From: Caenorhabditis elegans
Lineage: Eukaryota > Nematoda > Chromadorea > Rhabditida > Rhabditidae
DNA: 64,000 bases
Direction: 5' to 3'
Assembly (NCBI RefSeq): GCF_000002985.6
Contig: NC_003283.11
Span: forward strand, 8,184,001-8,248,000
The notes under the pieces are model-generated. The model ran no database searches. It saw only the letters and a program-made list of their open reading frames with translations, and had not been told where the DNA came from. Positions 24,337 to 37,204 of this stretch are shown one piece after another (the stretch's first letter is position 1; the number at the start of each line of letters is the position of its first letter). The position numbers were made by a program, and so were the translations under genes.

Positions 24337-25753
24337 TTAGAATTCGTTTTCATATAATTTATAACAAACCGTATTTCCGTTGCTCAAGACTCCATGTTGC
24401 TCATGAACATGTCCGAAAATGTGATAAGCAGGTTGGATTCGTTCGACGGTTTTCAAAAGATCTCTGCATCCCCATCGTTCATCTCCAAACTGGTCGAGGT
24501 ATCCTAGAGGTGGTGTATGAGTAATCAAGACATTTGTGTCATTTGGAACAGCTTTCCAACACTCAGCGAGTTGTTCAGCTCGGTTTCGGTAGAAGGGGAA
24601 GCCTCGAAGTGGGTGGTAGGATGAGCCGAAGAACGTTACACCGTCGATCTGAAACGCATATAAATCAGCGAAAAAAGATTCAGACATGAGACTTTTCAGT
24701 AATTTCAATTTGTGTCTCTATATTCTCTCAATCAGATGCCTTACCGTTACACCCTTATCTTGGAGGTAAGTCACATTGGTCAGTATATTGTACCCATCTT
24801 CAGTTCCAAGCCCCTTATCAGCATCTTGCCGTTCTCCTTGATTCTCGTCATGATCAAATCCAAGTTCGTGATTTCCAGCTACAACGAGCTTGTATTTATG
24901 TGGAAAACGTGTCATTTCTTCATTGAATTTGATAAGTTCTTCTCGTTTTCCATTGTTGGTAAAATCGCCCGCATGAATGAGGACGTCGCCGTCAGGGACC
25001 TGAAATTTTCAGAAACTGGAAATTTTACAGTTATTTTTCTTTTAGAACCGCTTTTTTCAGTGTTTGTAGGAAACTCTAAATATTAATTCTTAAAATTAGA
25101 AAATGCTTGTTCATTTTGCTTTTATTAGATTTTTCTAGTGTTGTTGATTTTACAATATATCACTTTCCTTATAGTTAGAACAAAACTTCTTTCATTTTTT
25201 AATGTTCGTTTTATGCCAAATAGTCCCTTGAGATATTCTCACTCTTGACGTCAATCTTTTTTATTTAACTTCCTGGTGCTTCTCTCCATTCAATTTTCTT
25301 ATTTACCCCCAATTCCCTTGACGGCCATAATTTTCACATTTCCACCTTTAAATTATATTTAAAATATTGAGGAAAAACTAGACTCCTACGCTTTGAAAAT
25401 AAAACATCAGTTCTAATTGCAGTATCCATCAAAATCGCTTACCGTGACATTATGCAGCTGCTCATGTGTGTCTGAAATGCAAACAACTTTCAAATATGGG
25501 GTTCCATCAGTTGGTGGCGAATTAATCTCTCCAATTGCATTCTTTTCAACTATATTTTGCACTTTCGTATGTTTTATGGAATCCCACAATTCGTTCTCCG
25601 CATCCGGATCGATCCGCTGACTTTTGGCCTCCATCCACTGAGCCAACCAGCTGGAAATTCAGAAATACGTTTTAAAAACAAATGTTGTATAAAGTTGTGC
25701 GCGTACATTGCCGCACAGAGACTTTTCCAGGAATAAAATCCCAATAAATACAT
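24337..25753 (-). CDS. Metallophosphoesterase, MPPED1/MPPED2-like
   Basis: Exons 25753-25707, 25650-25443, 24999-24745 and 24648-24337 give 273 aa. The calcineurin-like phosphoesterase motifs appear in order: CISDTHEQ (DxH), HAGDFTNNG (GDxxxxG), VVAGNHELGFD (GNHE), ITHTPPLGY (xxH) and FGHVHEQHG (GHxH). These residues bind the two catalytic metals. Spacing and the NHELGFD and GHVHE wording match the MPPED/239AB class, reported to hydrolyse cyclic nucleotides and other phosphodiesters. The substrate here is not known. The first exon is short (MYLLGFYSWKSLCAA) and joins in phase to WLAQWMEAK; its donor (GCAAT/GTACGC) is weaker than the others, so the N-terminus could differ. Confidence 0.88.
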
Positions 25754-26564
25754 GTGAAATGGTATAAAGTTGAAATGTTGAATTTGACGAACTTTATTTC
25801 CTATTATTGTGTGAATTCTCAAAAAAAAACTGTGTTGTCAACAACAGCATTCTCAGAGAAAATGGCTGAAAAGCCAAAACATCAATTTTATAAGTGGTGA
25901 TGTCAGTACAGTTTAAAAAAATAACTTCCAAACTTAAAAATATTTGAATTACCGTATTTCCTCTACATATTAGTATTGCATTCAATTTTCAACTCTGACA
26001 ACTTATATCTCAGTTGTCATTTATTCTATTTAAAACTTGGCAACTAACAAAATATATGTCTGTTCTTTTTCTAAAGTTTGGAGTTTACTAAATCAGTCAG
26101 GTGCAATAGTTGTAGACGAAATACAGTAACTGAATTTTCAAACAAAGTTAGTTCTAATCAGTTCTCGCACTTTCTCTTTTTCTCTCGATATGATCAACTT
26201 AGCTAAATTGTTGGCTGAAATTGGGAGTGAAAATAAAACAAATGGAAAAAAGCATAACGGTTTTGAGTATTGCTTTTTTATTCGAACCTCTGAATGTGGT
26301 TATTGTCTAATTTCTAGAAGCATCGAGAAAGAAGCAGCTTCTATCTTCCTGGAATTCAGATTGGAGAGATAATACTCACGTCTCTACAGGCAAATACTAA
26401 TTACGCAAATACGCAACTCACGAATTCCATACTAAATCACAAATATGAAAAATTTACGAAAATTTCTTGAAAAATGATTTGTGCTGTCAACCTTTCAGTG
26501 TCTATTTTAAACTAACCAAATGGAAATCAATACAGTACCAATCGAAAAATGGAACATAGCAAAA
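25754..26564. other. Intergenic, no gene seen
   Basis: This lies upstream of the metallophosphoesterase gene. It is AT-rich, and its open frames do not join at convincing splice sites. Confidence 0.45.
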
Positions 26565-26867
26565 TCAGACGAAATGTTTTAGTGTCTGGCCTTTCTGGGT
26601 TAGGGTGGTAAGATGAGAATATCGAGAAATGAAATGACAGACGGAAAGTGCGCGCGACTCGAAGACGTCGTTGTCGTCTTTCAGAGCGTCCCAGGGGATA
26701 TGTTCGATTTTTGAGACACTCTCATGTGACTTTACTGCTCTTCGTTTTCTCTTTTTTATGTGGTTTGGTTTGAACAATGACAGACACGCCCCGACATTTC
26801 TCCAAAGAAAAAATAGAAAAAATGAAGGAAGAAAAATGCAAAATAGCAAGAAATATAAAGAATCCAT
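26565..26867 (-). CDS. Possible small single-pass membrane protein
   Basis: This is a 100-codon open frame. Residues 1-22 are strongly hydrophobic (YFLLFCIFLPSFFLFFLW), followed by a basic stretch HIKKRKRRAVK and a polar tail. An AG acceptor (CCCTCGTCAG) lies four bases before the ATG, which could take a spliced leader or join an upstream exon. I recognise no family. Two long frames on the opposite strand overlap it, so it may be chance. The C-terminal third could be intron read-through. Confidence 0.35.
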   Translation of the reverse strand: MDSLYFLLFCIFLPSFFLFFLWRNVGACLSLFKPNHIKKRKRRAVKSHESVSKIEHIPWDALKDDNDVFESRALSVCHFISRYSHLTTLTQKGQTLKHFV

Positions 26868-28814
26868 AGAACTGACGAGGGTAACTTACTCGGAATACAT
26901 GATTGTTTGGTATGTCCCAAGTTTGCAAGTTCAGAAGTGACAATACTGGCAATTCCGAATTTCGTTAAAGAAGGAATGGGGAAAATTAGCCTGGAGAGGA
27001 GTAGTAGGTGGAAGAGAAAGAAGTAAACGAGCAGATATTATAATAATATAGGATTATGACGAGGAGGCGACTACTTGTGGTAGACTCTCGTGTCCAACAG
27101 GTAATTCTAAATCTTCACAAGAAATACTTTCACGTGATTTTAGACGCATACATCTTTTCAATTTTATCTCTTTGGAAAACCCTTCTTAACTAGTTCTACT
27201 CATTAACAATGCTCTCCACTACTAATTTAAATGTAAGGATGTCTGATTTAAAGTTGCGACGATAAGCATTAAAAAATAGAGAGACATTAATTTTTCAAAG
27301 CACACAAAATTAGAGAAAATTAGAAAAACTTCTTTGATTTGAACAACCAATGTTTGGTATTTTTAACAACAACTGTTTAGTAAGGAATTTATGTAAGTCA
27401 AAAATTGTAGAAAAATATTCATTCTTGAATTTTCAGTAAATTAAAACGGATAAATAAAATTTCTCAAACGGCCCCATGAAGATCTTTTTGTTTTGGACAT
27501 TCTCATAATTTTCATGAACTAACTTAACTACATATATCAGTAGTTACTTTAAATTAACTTGCATTCTTCAAAATACGTAGTGATGTCATAATTTCTGCAA
27601 CGAAAAAGTCTGTCAGTTAAGGAATGCTTCAAAATTCAAATTGGAAGGAATTGGCATTTTAATTGAATTTCAAAGAATGTGTTCGTACTTTGTTCTTTGG
27701 GTTTTCTGGTAATTTGAATTCCATTCTATTGAATGATTTGACATTGCAGCCCCATCAATCTGGCAGAACAGAATAAAAAATTAACATAAACTGGATTTAA
27801 GTTTGTAGAAATCCCGTTACCATGCTAGTTTTGTATTCAACACTAATGCCCAATTGCTCATTTCAAGTGGATGATTTCCAATTTTCCCTGAGAAAAATTG
27901 ACACTTTACAAAACGAAATTTATAGAGTGTACAAGGTATAAAACTATAAGAAAAAATACAACTCATTAATTTTTTATATGAATCAACTTTATAGTTTTAG
28001 ATATCAGCTTGCTGATCACTTGCTCGCCTGAAAAGTTTGATGGAAAAGTTAGTACAACCTGAATGAAAATTCAGCAAACAACACGTGCAAGAATTATTCG
28101 GAAAACATTTGCAAACCAACTCGTGTCTACGAAAAGCCATTTTTTGATTTTTCCCAGTTCCAAGAAACAAATACAGAAAAAAACGAATGATACACTAATG
28201 AGGGGTAGGTCAATGAGACCCTAAAGAGTACTCATGAATACTGAGCCCACGCGTGGCTAATGAGTGTCCTCGACATGAATGAAATGATCAGAGTGAAATG
28301 AGACGATTTGACGTCATCAATATAAAAAACATGCTCGGAAAAACATAAGTAGAAAAAGAATTGAATGCGTCGTGAAAATGATGCCTTTAAACATATTTTG
28401 TTTGTTTTCAAAGAATTAATGGAAAGGAAAAGTCTTGGATATGCTACTTTTAAGAGGGCACACTTTTAGCAACACATCTCTAGTAGCCCATTTTTGGCAG
28501 GTGATTTCAATTATTTTCTGAATTCTATGAAAAAGCACGGTTCATAAAAAGTTTCGCTTGAAGATCTAACAATTGTTGATTACATTTAAATTAGACCGAT
28601 CAGAAAAAAAACACTATTTGCGTTTTTTAATATTTAGAAGTTTTTTTGTTTAATTTAAAACTATTTTACCAATTTTTGCATACAAATATCTTTCTAAATT
28701 TTTAATGAGAGTCAAAATGTGTAACATTTCATGTTACATATCTATGTATGGATTAATTGTTTTCAAAATATTAAAAACATTTCATAACCTAGAAAAAAGT
28801 AAAACTTCTCCCAG
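26868..28814. other. Gene-poor region
   Basis: This is nearly 2 kb of AT-rich DNA. A possible short first exon (ATG at 27209, donor at 27233) is discussed with the exon at 28815-29024. Otherwise I see no exon, RNA gene or clear repeat. Confidence 0.4.
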
Positions 28815-29024
28815 GAGGATAATTTGAGAGATCTCAAAATATTGTTGACTGTTATTATCTATATCAATTGTATACTTGTCTGCCATATTCTGTACAAGTT
28901 TGGCTACAAATTTCTGAGTTTTGTGAATTGCGAGAAACGTCACAGACAAGAACAAAAAACACGACATGATAACTGGAAGAGAGCACTAGAAATGGAAATG
29001 TATGGGAATAGTGACGGTGGTTGA
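28815..29024 (+). CDS. Candidate terminal exon of a small TM protein
   Basis: A strong acceptor (TTCTCCCAG) is followed by 69 open codons: EDNLRDLK, a hydrophobic helix (ILLTVIIYINCILVCHILY), a basic segment (CEKRHRQEQKTRHDNWKR) and a stop. AATAAA lies at 29060, consistent with a 3' end. There is no ATG before the helix, so an upstream exon is needed. The only phase-0 candidate I found is 27209-27232 (MLSTTNLN) with a GTAAGG donor, which would give a 77-aa protein. I recognise no family. This may be a real small membrane-protein gene or a chance exon-like stretch. Confidence 0.3.
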   Translation, partial: EDNLRDLKILLTVIIYINCILVCHILYKFGYKFLSFVNCEKRHRQEQKTRHDNWKRALEMEMYGNSDGG

Positions 29025-31758
29025 TAAGGAGAACATTATATTGTCTCTGTACTCTTTCTAATAAATTGATCTCTACTATTGTTCTTGAAATTTGGGTGAC
29101 CTTTTATCAATTTGATTCAAATAAATGAGTGTAAGTTAAGGTTGGCATAACAACTTGAAAGTTATTGTTTCTATTTATAACCATCACTCATATTAATGAG
29201 TATATAAAAATAATTTCAACAAGAACAAGAAGATTTTATGTAATTTTGCAGAAAAAAAACGTATTTAAAAACATTAAATTATCTAAAACAAGAAATTTTG
29301 GCAATGCTCATTGTTGCAGATTTTTGAAAAATTGTTAAGTACTTTCTTTTCAAAGTTTCACTTACACAACTGAATTAAAAACTACTTTCAAGCGGCTCAA
29401 TCTATAAGCACTACACAAAGTTCTTTTACACGACTTCTTAGACTTGTAACATTTTCTTGCATAAAATAAGAGCTAAAAAAATGAGCAATTGTTAATAAAG
29501 TTTTTGAAAAAAAGAAAATTAATTTTTAGCATTTATCTTTACTCAACTTTGGCACATTTCAACTTTGAACTCTAGAATTTTTTTAAATTTTTTCAAGATA
29601 CATCAATGGTACAAAATATTATTCCATCATTTACTTACACACACTGACTGCAACCCAATACCCAATAAGTATCATTTAAACCCAATAAGTATCATTTTTG
29701 AAATTTACGATACCTGTTTTATAACAACTTTGCCTATTTTTGAATATTATTGCGGTTTTTGGTTATTGAAATTAGTTATTTTTGAGCACTAATTAAATTT
29801 ACCAAAGATTTTTTGCGCACTAACCTGCTTAGTTGGTACTATTATAGTTAAAAATATATAATTTTTTATGACAAAACTATTTTCTTCTATTAAAAAAATG
29901 TATCATATTTCTAAAATTAAACTTACCTTATCAGAGATAAAAATGAAATTTGTGGAATTCTGGTGGACCTGAAAAATATCAATTCAGAATATCAATTACT
30001 GTTCAAAACAAGGAGGGCAACAGAAGAAAAGCGGAAATTCAATTTTGGTACACTTTTACAATAAAAATTGTGAAAAAAAGTATGAAAGACTAAGAATGAC
30101 CTCAACAGCTGGTTAAATAATTTTCAACGAACAGGAAATTCATATGTTTGACATGAAATGCTGTTAGATGTAAACTAGTGTTTGACCCGGAAAAAGTTTT
30201 ATTTGAAATTCAAAAAAAAACGGACTGAGCCTTCAGCATCGTATATGTTTTCTAACAATGAGTAATAGACTCAAAGTCAGCTGGGTGAGCTCAAGGTGAA
30301 AATGTCAATTGAGAGGCATAGTGGTGAACTTTGTAAGAGGAAGTTGAAATAAGTCAAGCAAAACTGCAAAATGTTACAACTGAATTATTAATATTAAAAG
30401 GAAAAGCGTGTATTTATGGGATAAAAAAGGAAAATGGATAACAAATAAATATCGACAGTTTTGTATTACTGAATGTGTTTTGAAAACGGAGTAGCGCCAG
30501 TAGGAGGTAGTATGTTGAAAATTACTCATGTAGGGTTAGGGTTACCAAATATTCAGTAAATCTTTACAAAAATTTTTCAAAAATAACAAGCTTTAAAAAA
30601 TGTCTTTGACTAAAAAATTTTGAAATATCTAGAACATTTTCGAGTGTTCAATTTGACTTTTTTGCCCGTTTTGAGATTATTTTGACAAGATTCCCACTTG
30701 AACTACTCCACTGTTCTGTGCATTTTATTTGGTAAATATTCTAAAGCTGTCAAATGTATACCAGATAATCGCATTTTAGATTCAGCGACCTCAATAACTT
30801 GCTGACCTCATTTTTTTTTGAGGATGTTTTTTGAGGGCGTTATGATTGTTTGACTACTGGAATTTCACTATTCACCAAATTGAAGTTGACTTGATTTTCA
30901 GAGGTAAAGCAAAGTGAGGATTAAGAAAAAGCACTTCTATTAGCATCACTAAACATTTTTAACGCTTAATGCTAGAAGATACACCGGATATGAAACTGCT
31001 TGTGCAGTCCAACAAATTTTGGAGGTGGATTAAGCTTCTAAACGACATCTTTAAAAATGAAACAGCAAAAAAAAACAAAAAAGGGCAACGTAGTCAAAAT
31101 AAACAAGCCGACTAAACATACAGATTGTTTGATCAAAAACATCAGGAGGCCAACCAACCTCATCAAGCAAACAACATAGTCTGAAAAAAACACGGAAAGT
31201 CTCCGTCGTAGTCTTCTTTTTCTCCATTCTCGCTCCAACTTCAACGTCTTCTTCTTCTTCGTCGTGCCTTCATTTTTCTTCTTTTTTTCAGAAGAGAGTG
31301 TGCGTCCTGGGACGTACACACAGACATAAACGGACCGAAGAGAGACTGGCGCCTCCACAGACACACATTTTATTTTGAAATGTGGAAAAAAGTAAACGAA
31401 GAAAGGAGGAAAAGGAGAGAGAGAGAGAGAATGAAGCAAATAACTTTTGTGCTCACATGGACACCTTCAATCTTCCAAAAAAAAAACTATGTTTGTTCTT
31501 ACTTTCCTGACAGAAGGCACATTGTTGCGATTTCATTGAAAACGTTCATAAAACGCAAGTATTCGAAAATCACCGGTTCATTTATTTACAGATAGATTGG
31601 AAAAAGAGGGTTCACACAAATATGCCATAGTAATGAAATGAGAAAAATTATTTAAGAAAGAGTGGAATGAATTCAAAAAATATAGGAAATTGACGTGATA
31701 GGCGATTGACGTCTAGCATTTTTCAGCTGATAGACATGACTAGTATTTTCTTTTAAAC
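29025..31758. other. Gene-poor region with short repeats
   Basis: No supported gene in 2.7 kb. A 17-base unit, CCCAATAAGTATCATTT, occurs twice (29661 and 29680). A GA dinucleotide run lies at about 31410-31430 and CTT/GAA triplets at about 31240-31260. The GA- and CT-rich block at 31200-31440 generates long but compositionally biased open frames that I do not regard as genes. Confidence 0.45.
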
Positions 31759-33712
31759 TCAAGCATTTTCAGATGATATTTCTTCCTCTTCCAGGCGAAC
31801 TGGAACCGATGGTTGACGAAGAATTGTTGGACGAATCGAGTGAATCGTGGATTGAACAGTGCTCTGAAATTATACAACTTTTTTTACTCACTCGTTGCTG
31901 AGGAAAACGGTAGAATAACTTTTATAGTGCAACTCGGCCATTATAGACACTTTTTCGCCAAACTTTTTTTTCAATAGCCGGGTTTATATGTCTCTAAAAA
32001 TGTCTCTAAGCTTGAGCCTACTTTTGTTCAACTCTTGCCAATATCTTTTCCGCTTGTTGAACAGCCACCAAAAAAGTTCGGTTAAAAGCGGGAAAGGTTA
32101 AATCAAAATTTAGCGACACATATGTATTGTGAAATGTGACCAATAGACAAGTATAACTATAGAAAGAATTTGTACTTTTTTTAATTTGAAATTACTACAT
32201 TATTGAAAGTACACCTTGATTGCAAAATTGCAATTCAAAGATCTGAATCCACTAGAAAACTCTCTTTTCTCTCAAAATACTTTTGCACTTTTTGATTGAT
32301 AACCGCTTTCTTCAAAATTCTTTGATCTTATTTTCTATCTCTAGGTGCACAGATTGAAAAGTTACTTCAATGTGGTTTTAATGCGATCACCAACCTGCTC
32401 ATCGGCTTCCGGTACAACGCTCAACTTCTTATCACTGGATCTTCTTGTTGATAGCGGTTGTTGCATCTTCTCAGCTGATACGACGTTTTTAATGAAATCC
32501 TGAATTATATTGAATGATTGAATGAATTAAAAAATTGTTTTTTTCAACAATTGTTAATAAACTCACATGTCGTATGTCTCCCTCTTCGCAACGAGCAATA
32601 AGTTCTTTGGAGTCTCGCGATTCACAGTATTTGTCTTTTCTGTAATATATGATACGTAACTTGAGTTTCAAAAGTATTTTCTGGGATATGATTGATTTTG
32701 AACAAAAAGAAAGAATGGAATTTTGGAAAAGTTTTACACTTTTCTTCCAATTAGGTTTTGCACCTAGAAATTCTAGCTAGAAACGGCTTTTGGCTATTCG
32801 GTTTTTTGAAAATCGGAATCGTATGCTTTATATGCTTTACATATGTTCTAAAACTACTATTTTTGGAATGTTCCAAGATGATCTGCTAGAAAACATCAAT
32901 TGCACTATATTTGAAATGTATTTTAAAATTTTTTAAAAATTTTTTTACATAAAAAAGGAAATTGGATTTAAAGAAGTGACGAGCTAGTTCTAAGACTACA
33001 ACCTAGGCACGTTCGTGCCCTACCTGCCTACAATGTAGGCGTGGCTCGCCTTCCCACTGAAGAAAATTACGATCCTTCCTTGTTGTTCATTTTTGAAGGT
33101 AAATTGCTTGTAAGTTACCTTAAACAGAAGTTTTGCTCTGTGTCTACATCTGATTAGTGCCAGTAGACACGCAGGTTGGCGTTTTCGTGCCTACGTGGAA
33201 ATCATAAATTTTCTTAAATGTTTCCAATTTTAATTGTTTGAAATTCGATTTCCTGTTTTTCAGTTAATTGAATTATTGCGGGGGGTTTATTGTGTTTGCC
33301 GATGCGTCAATCAACCGTTATCAGGAATGTTTGAGCTGGAGACTGATAAGATGATAAAACCGATGCTGTTTTACAGTTACTTTCTCAGAATTTTAATGCC
33401 TGGAACTCACCGAGAAAAAACAATTAATTTTAACTAATGGAAGAAAAACCATGATGTACTTAAGTTAGTAATCGAATTAATTAGTAGAAAATAGTTCAGA
33501 ATCTAGATATTTGTTTTCAAGTTTTGGTAAAAATGGTGATATTTTTTCAAAGTTTCATAACCAGTTCGAGGTCTTTGAGCTTACCTTCCTGACGTGGCAT
33601 TGACCATTGCATCAGGACAAATTGCCATTGATAGAAGCCATAAAAAGAACATAACACAACAAACTATGACGATGGCAATAATTGCCAATAATTCATTCAT
33701 CACCTGGAACAT
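31759..33712 (-). CDS. Small single-pass membrane protein, four exons
   Basis: Exons 33712-33585, 32639-32567, 32499-32395 and 31863-31759 join in phase to give 136 aa. Each exon is too short to stand out on its own. The N-terminus is a helix (LLAIIAIVIVCCVMFFLWLL) after a very short lead, followed by an NAT glycosylation-type site. Then comes a cysteine-containing polar segment (DKYCESRDSKELIARCEEG) and a long polar tail with RRSSDKK and a terminal acidic RLEEEEISSENA. The topology and function are unknown and I recognise no family. The start could be the ATG at 33712 or 33700. Reading through the exon 3 donor would end the protein at VGDRIKTTLK instead of exon 4. Confidence 0.6.
33000..33210. 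repeat. Dispersed-repeat-like GC-rich patch
   Basis: This patch, inside intron 1 of the small membrane-protein gene, is rich in variants of TGCCTAC and GTAGGC (for example GTGCCCTACCTGCCTAC and CGTGCCTACGTGG). These motifs are typical of dispersed C. elegans repeat families. I cannot name the family without a search. Confidence 0.4.
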
Positions 33713-34461
33713 GTTGGCTCGACGAAATATTGGAATAGTTCAGAAACGTGTGAAGTGGAATTCAAGAGTGAGTTGAGTATATAGATAAGACGGGCGGCGC
33801 CAAGTGTCCAGTACACGAAGACACACACTCACACACGATTAGTTCGCCTATTCAAGAAAGACACTTTTTTCCTTCGTTTTCGCATGTGATTTTTTGGCAT
33901 CTCTATTCAATTCCAACACAGCTGTCACTATACACTTTCTTGGCACGACCCAACGGGTCTCTACGATTACAGCAGCACTTGAACATTGCTTGACCGGAAG
34001 TTTTTTGGTCAGTTTACAACTGTGTGATAAGAAAAAAGCAAGCGACAAGAAAAAGAACAAGAAACCCAAGAAATAGAGCTAATTGAAAGCAGATGGGAAC
34101 TGAGAGGAAATGAAGAAAAAATGAATGGGAAAATGAAAATAACATAGTTTTTGTGCCAGGAATGAATGAAATGAGAGCGAGTCTTCATCGATTTTGAGGC
34201 GCCCTCCGAGCTGCTCACGCTATTTCTAAGTCTCTGTTCCTCTCAATGTTTTCTACTGTCTTGATGAATGCAAAGGATTTCCAGTTTTATTTTTATTTAA
34301 AGAAAGTAGGAAAACAATTGAAAACAAAAAAACAAGAATTGCACTTACTATCACATAATAAACCCACTTCAAAAGGTTAGAACCGAAGAAATTATAAAGG
34401 CAATAAACTTAAATAAATAAATAATTTAAACTATATGTGAACATAATAATTACAAACAAAT
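33713..34461. other. Intergenic, promoter-like
   Basis: Upstream of the small membrane-protein gene and downstream of cogc-6. A CA-rich run (ACACACACTCACACACG) lies at about 33821-33837. No exon is supported. Confidence 0.4.
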
Positions 34462-37204
34462 TTAAGCGAGCGATTCCGATTCGTTAGACGAAGGCGTATT
34501 CTCCTTCTCTTTCTCAAATTTCAGAACACTTTCCACATGTTCAATCGGGAGGTAGTGGAGATTTTCGTAGCCATTTGTTGGATTTCCGAGACGATCTACT
34601 ATCATTTTGTAGACTTTGAGGAATTCCAGTGTATTTCGTTCGCGAATTCTTTGACTGAAATTCAAAAATATGAAACTTTAAATTTGCATGAAGATATTTT
34701 TATGACATTTATTTACAAAAACTTATATCGTAATTTCACAAAATTTTGACATGCCTTCTTGAAGGCGCACGAAAAAGTTACGGTAGTTTTTTTTGTTTGT
34801 GGTTTATTTTAATTTACTTTCTCGTTTATTTTACTTGCATTTTTCAATGAACTTACTTAGTTTTTAGATAATTTTGTTGTTTTATTGTCATTTATCAGAT
34901 AAAACATATTTTAAATCAGTTTTCTCTTTTTTTTTCATGCTGATAAACAGGAAAAACTCACTTTTTTTTTGATTAGAAAATAGTTTATTTGTACTTTGAA
35001 AACCGATTAAAAATATTTTTTTAAATGTTTGTTAAATAATTTTAAAAAGTAAATTTTTTGAGTTATTTTTTTAATATACTTTTTTTAAATACTAACCGTT
35101 CTTCCGAAGCCAAAATTTGTTGGTCGATATCGTAAGTGTGGTCAGAGGATGCATGATTATGAAGGTACTGCGTGAACATTACAATAGCTTCCCCAACTGT
35201 GGTAGATTCCAAGCCAGGTAGAGTGGACAACGGCTTCTGAAATTATGATCCGAATTGTTTTTTTTTTTTTGAAATAAAGATCAGTACTATTGGAAGTAGT
35301 TTTATCTGAATTTGGAATTTTTGGAAAATTTCCAATTTAAATTTGGAAAATTATGAAAGTTTACTTCAAGTTTGATAAATTATTGCTAACTTTGAATCAT
35401 ATTCTATAGAATCTACTAACCTTTTCAGCAGGATTTACTGCATTGAACTTCTGATATAATTCTAAAATTCCAGATTTTTCGAGCATTTCCGATACTTGAA
35501 CTGACACCAATACGTCTGAATTTCCTTCGATCATCGCGTCAATCATTTCAATCTTCTTCTTGAACGCCGATATTTCCGAGATTGCACTTCTAATGACTGT
35601 TAAGCAGTTAATTGTGAACACAGAAACTTCAATATCAGATTTCAGACGAGTTGCACTGAGTTGAACCGTCTGAATAAGTGGTTCCAAGACATATTCGTAG
35701 ATCCTTTCTGGTTCAAGAAGAAGATTCAAATCTCCTGTTTTTACAGCAATTGAAATAAGCCCGTGATAAAGTGAAAGGCATTGCCGAACTTCTGGGACTG
35801 GAAGGAGATCATAGTGTGGTGATGTCATCTTTCTCATAAGTCCGTCCACGTGATGATTTATACCGGCAATACATACTTGACGAACTGTTTTGACGAGATC
35901 TGCGAGCATTATTGTAAAATAACTATCTTTTCGAATCAAAGTCTCGAACTTGTTTGCATAGAAAATTAAAATATTTCCCATTTTGAAAATTGTGATGGCA
36001 TTTTTTTCTGTCGACAGCAGTTGCTCTACCCTAATCTGTAAACTATTATCATATATTATAGTCCAATAATTTAAACTTTTTACCTTGAACGGCGAAGTCA
36101 AAGATTTCAGGCATTCATCAAGAACGATCGGAAGATTTTCTGCGGAACAAATTGAGCTGAACAACTGTTTTTCTTGCTCCGTGAGCTCGTGAATCGAAGT
36201 CAGCATATCTCCAACTGCCTTCAGTGGTTCTGCCAACCCTTCAGGCATTTGGACAGCCATTTTGTTAATTTCAACAAACTGATTGAGCAATTCTTGTGAG
36301 CGAGATGAAATGTATTGGTCTGAAAACTAGGTTAATGGTGAGTAGATTTGAAGAACTAAACGTACCAATGGCAAGCTGGAATACAGCATCATTCTGACTT
36401 ATGATTTTGAAAGCTTTAGAAAGAATTTGCTTTTTCTGATGAGAATCAACTGTCAGATTTTGAAATTCGCGTTTCAGATTGTTACAGATAATTGCATGGC
36501 TTCTTTCGTCAATTTTTTGCATTTTTTCCATCACTTCAAAAGCGGCAAGATGTCCTTGCTCCTGAACCATATTTCTGCAGTTCTCGCGAATTTCGTGGCA
36601 CCTCTCAAGAACTTTGAAGAAAAATTCCGATAGATGACCACTTTGTTCACATTCGTCTAATTCTCGAAGCTCTTCACTTGATAAAGAATAGTTTTCGAGA
36701 AATTCATTTATCATATTACAACGGCTTTCTATACTCGCTTTCTTCTCCTTCAAGCTTGCTGTTTTCTGCACCAAATCAACACTTTTGAACTTTACAGTCT
36801 CCATTTGCTTTGATAAATTCGTGCATGTGGAGTTCATTTTTACACAGAGCTCATCGAATTTTTGCACAATGTTATTTATCTGAAATAGCAGATTTAAAAT
36901 GAAATGATTTCAGGTTTATTCTAACTTTTTCGAACTCGCTCAAATATTCCTTGTTTAGTCTCAACTCGTATCGTTCTAGTTTATTGTGTAGTTTCCTATC
37001 AACATTTGAATCAAGGTTCATATCTTCGACCAGTGGAGTGATGAAATCAGCAATTTTGATGCAATCCTGTAAGAAATGCCATAAGTTTCGTTTGTAATTA
37101 ATATTTTAGCTGACCTTGTCATTATACAGCTTCTTTGCACATGCAGTAGTCACTTTTTCTCGTAAAGGATTGACTGCTGATGAAGTTTTATCGATTACTG
37201 ACAT
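34462..37204 (-). CDS. cogc-6: Conserved oligomeric Golgi complex subunit 6
   Basis: Exons 37204-37115, 37066-36926, 36879-36366, 36319-36084, 36035-35421, 35236-35097 and 34654-34462 give 642 aa, the usual size for COG6. The N-terminal third is coiled-coil (ESRCNMINEFLENYSLSSEEL), followed by the all-helical CATCHR-type body (HVDGLMRKMTSPHYDLLP, FKKKIEMIDAMIEGN). COG6 is part of lobe B of the COG tethering complex, which handles retrograde vesicle traffic within the Golgi and keeps glycosyltransferases in place. The gene starts head to head with air-1, with only 296 bp between the two ATGs. Identity rests on overall COG6 resemblance and position next to air-1. Confidence 0.88.

Noticed and set aside
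30525-30545. TTAGGGTTAGGG-like stretch suggesting an internal telomeric repeat
   Set aside because: Only two units occur, and the C. elegans telomere unit is TTAGGC, so this is chance.
31038-31439. 133-codon minus-strand open frame
   Set aside because: It follows a biased CT/GA-rich stretch with simple repeats, has no domain, and looks compositional.
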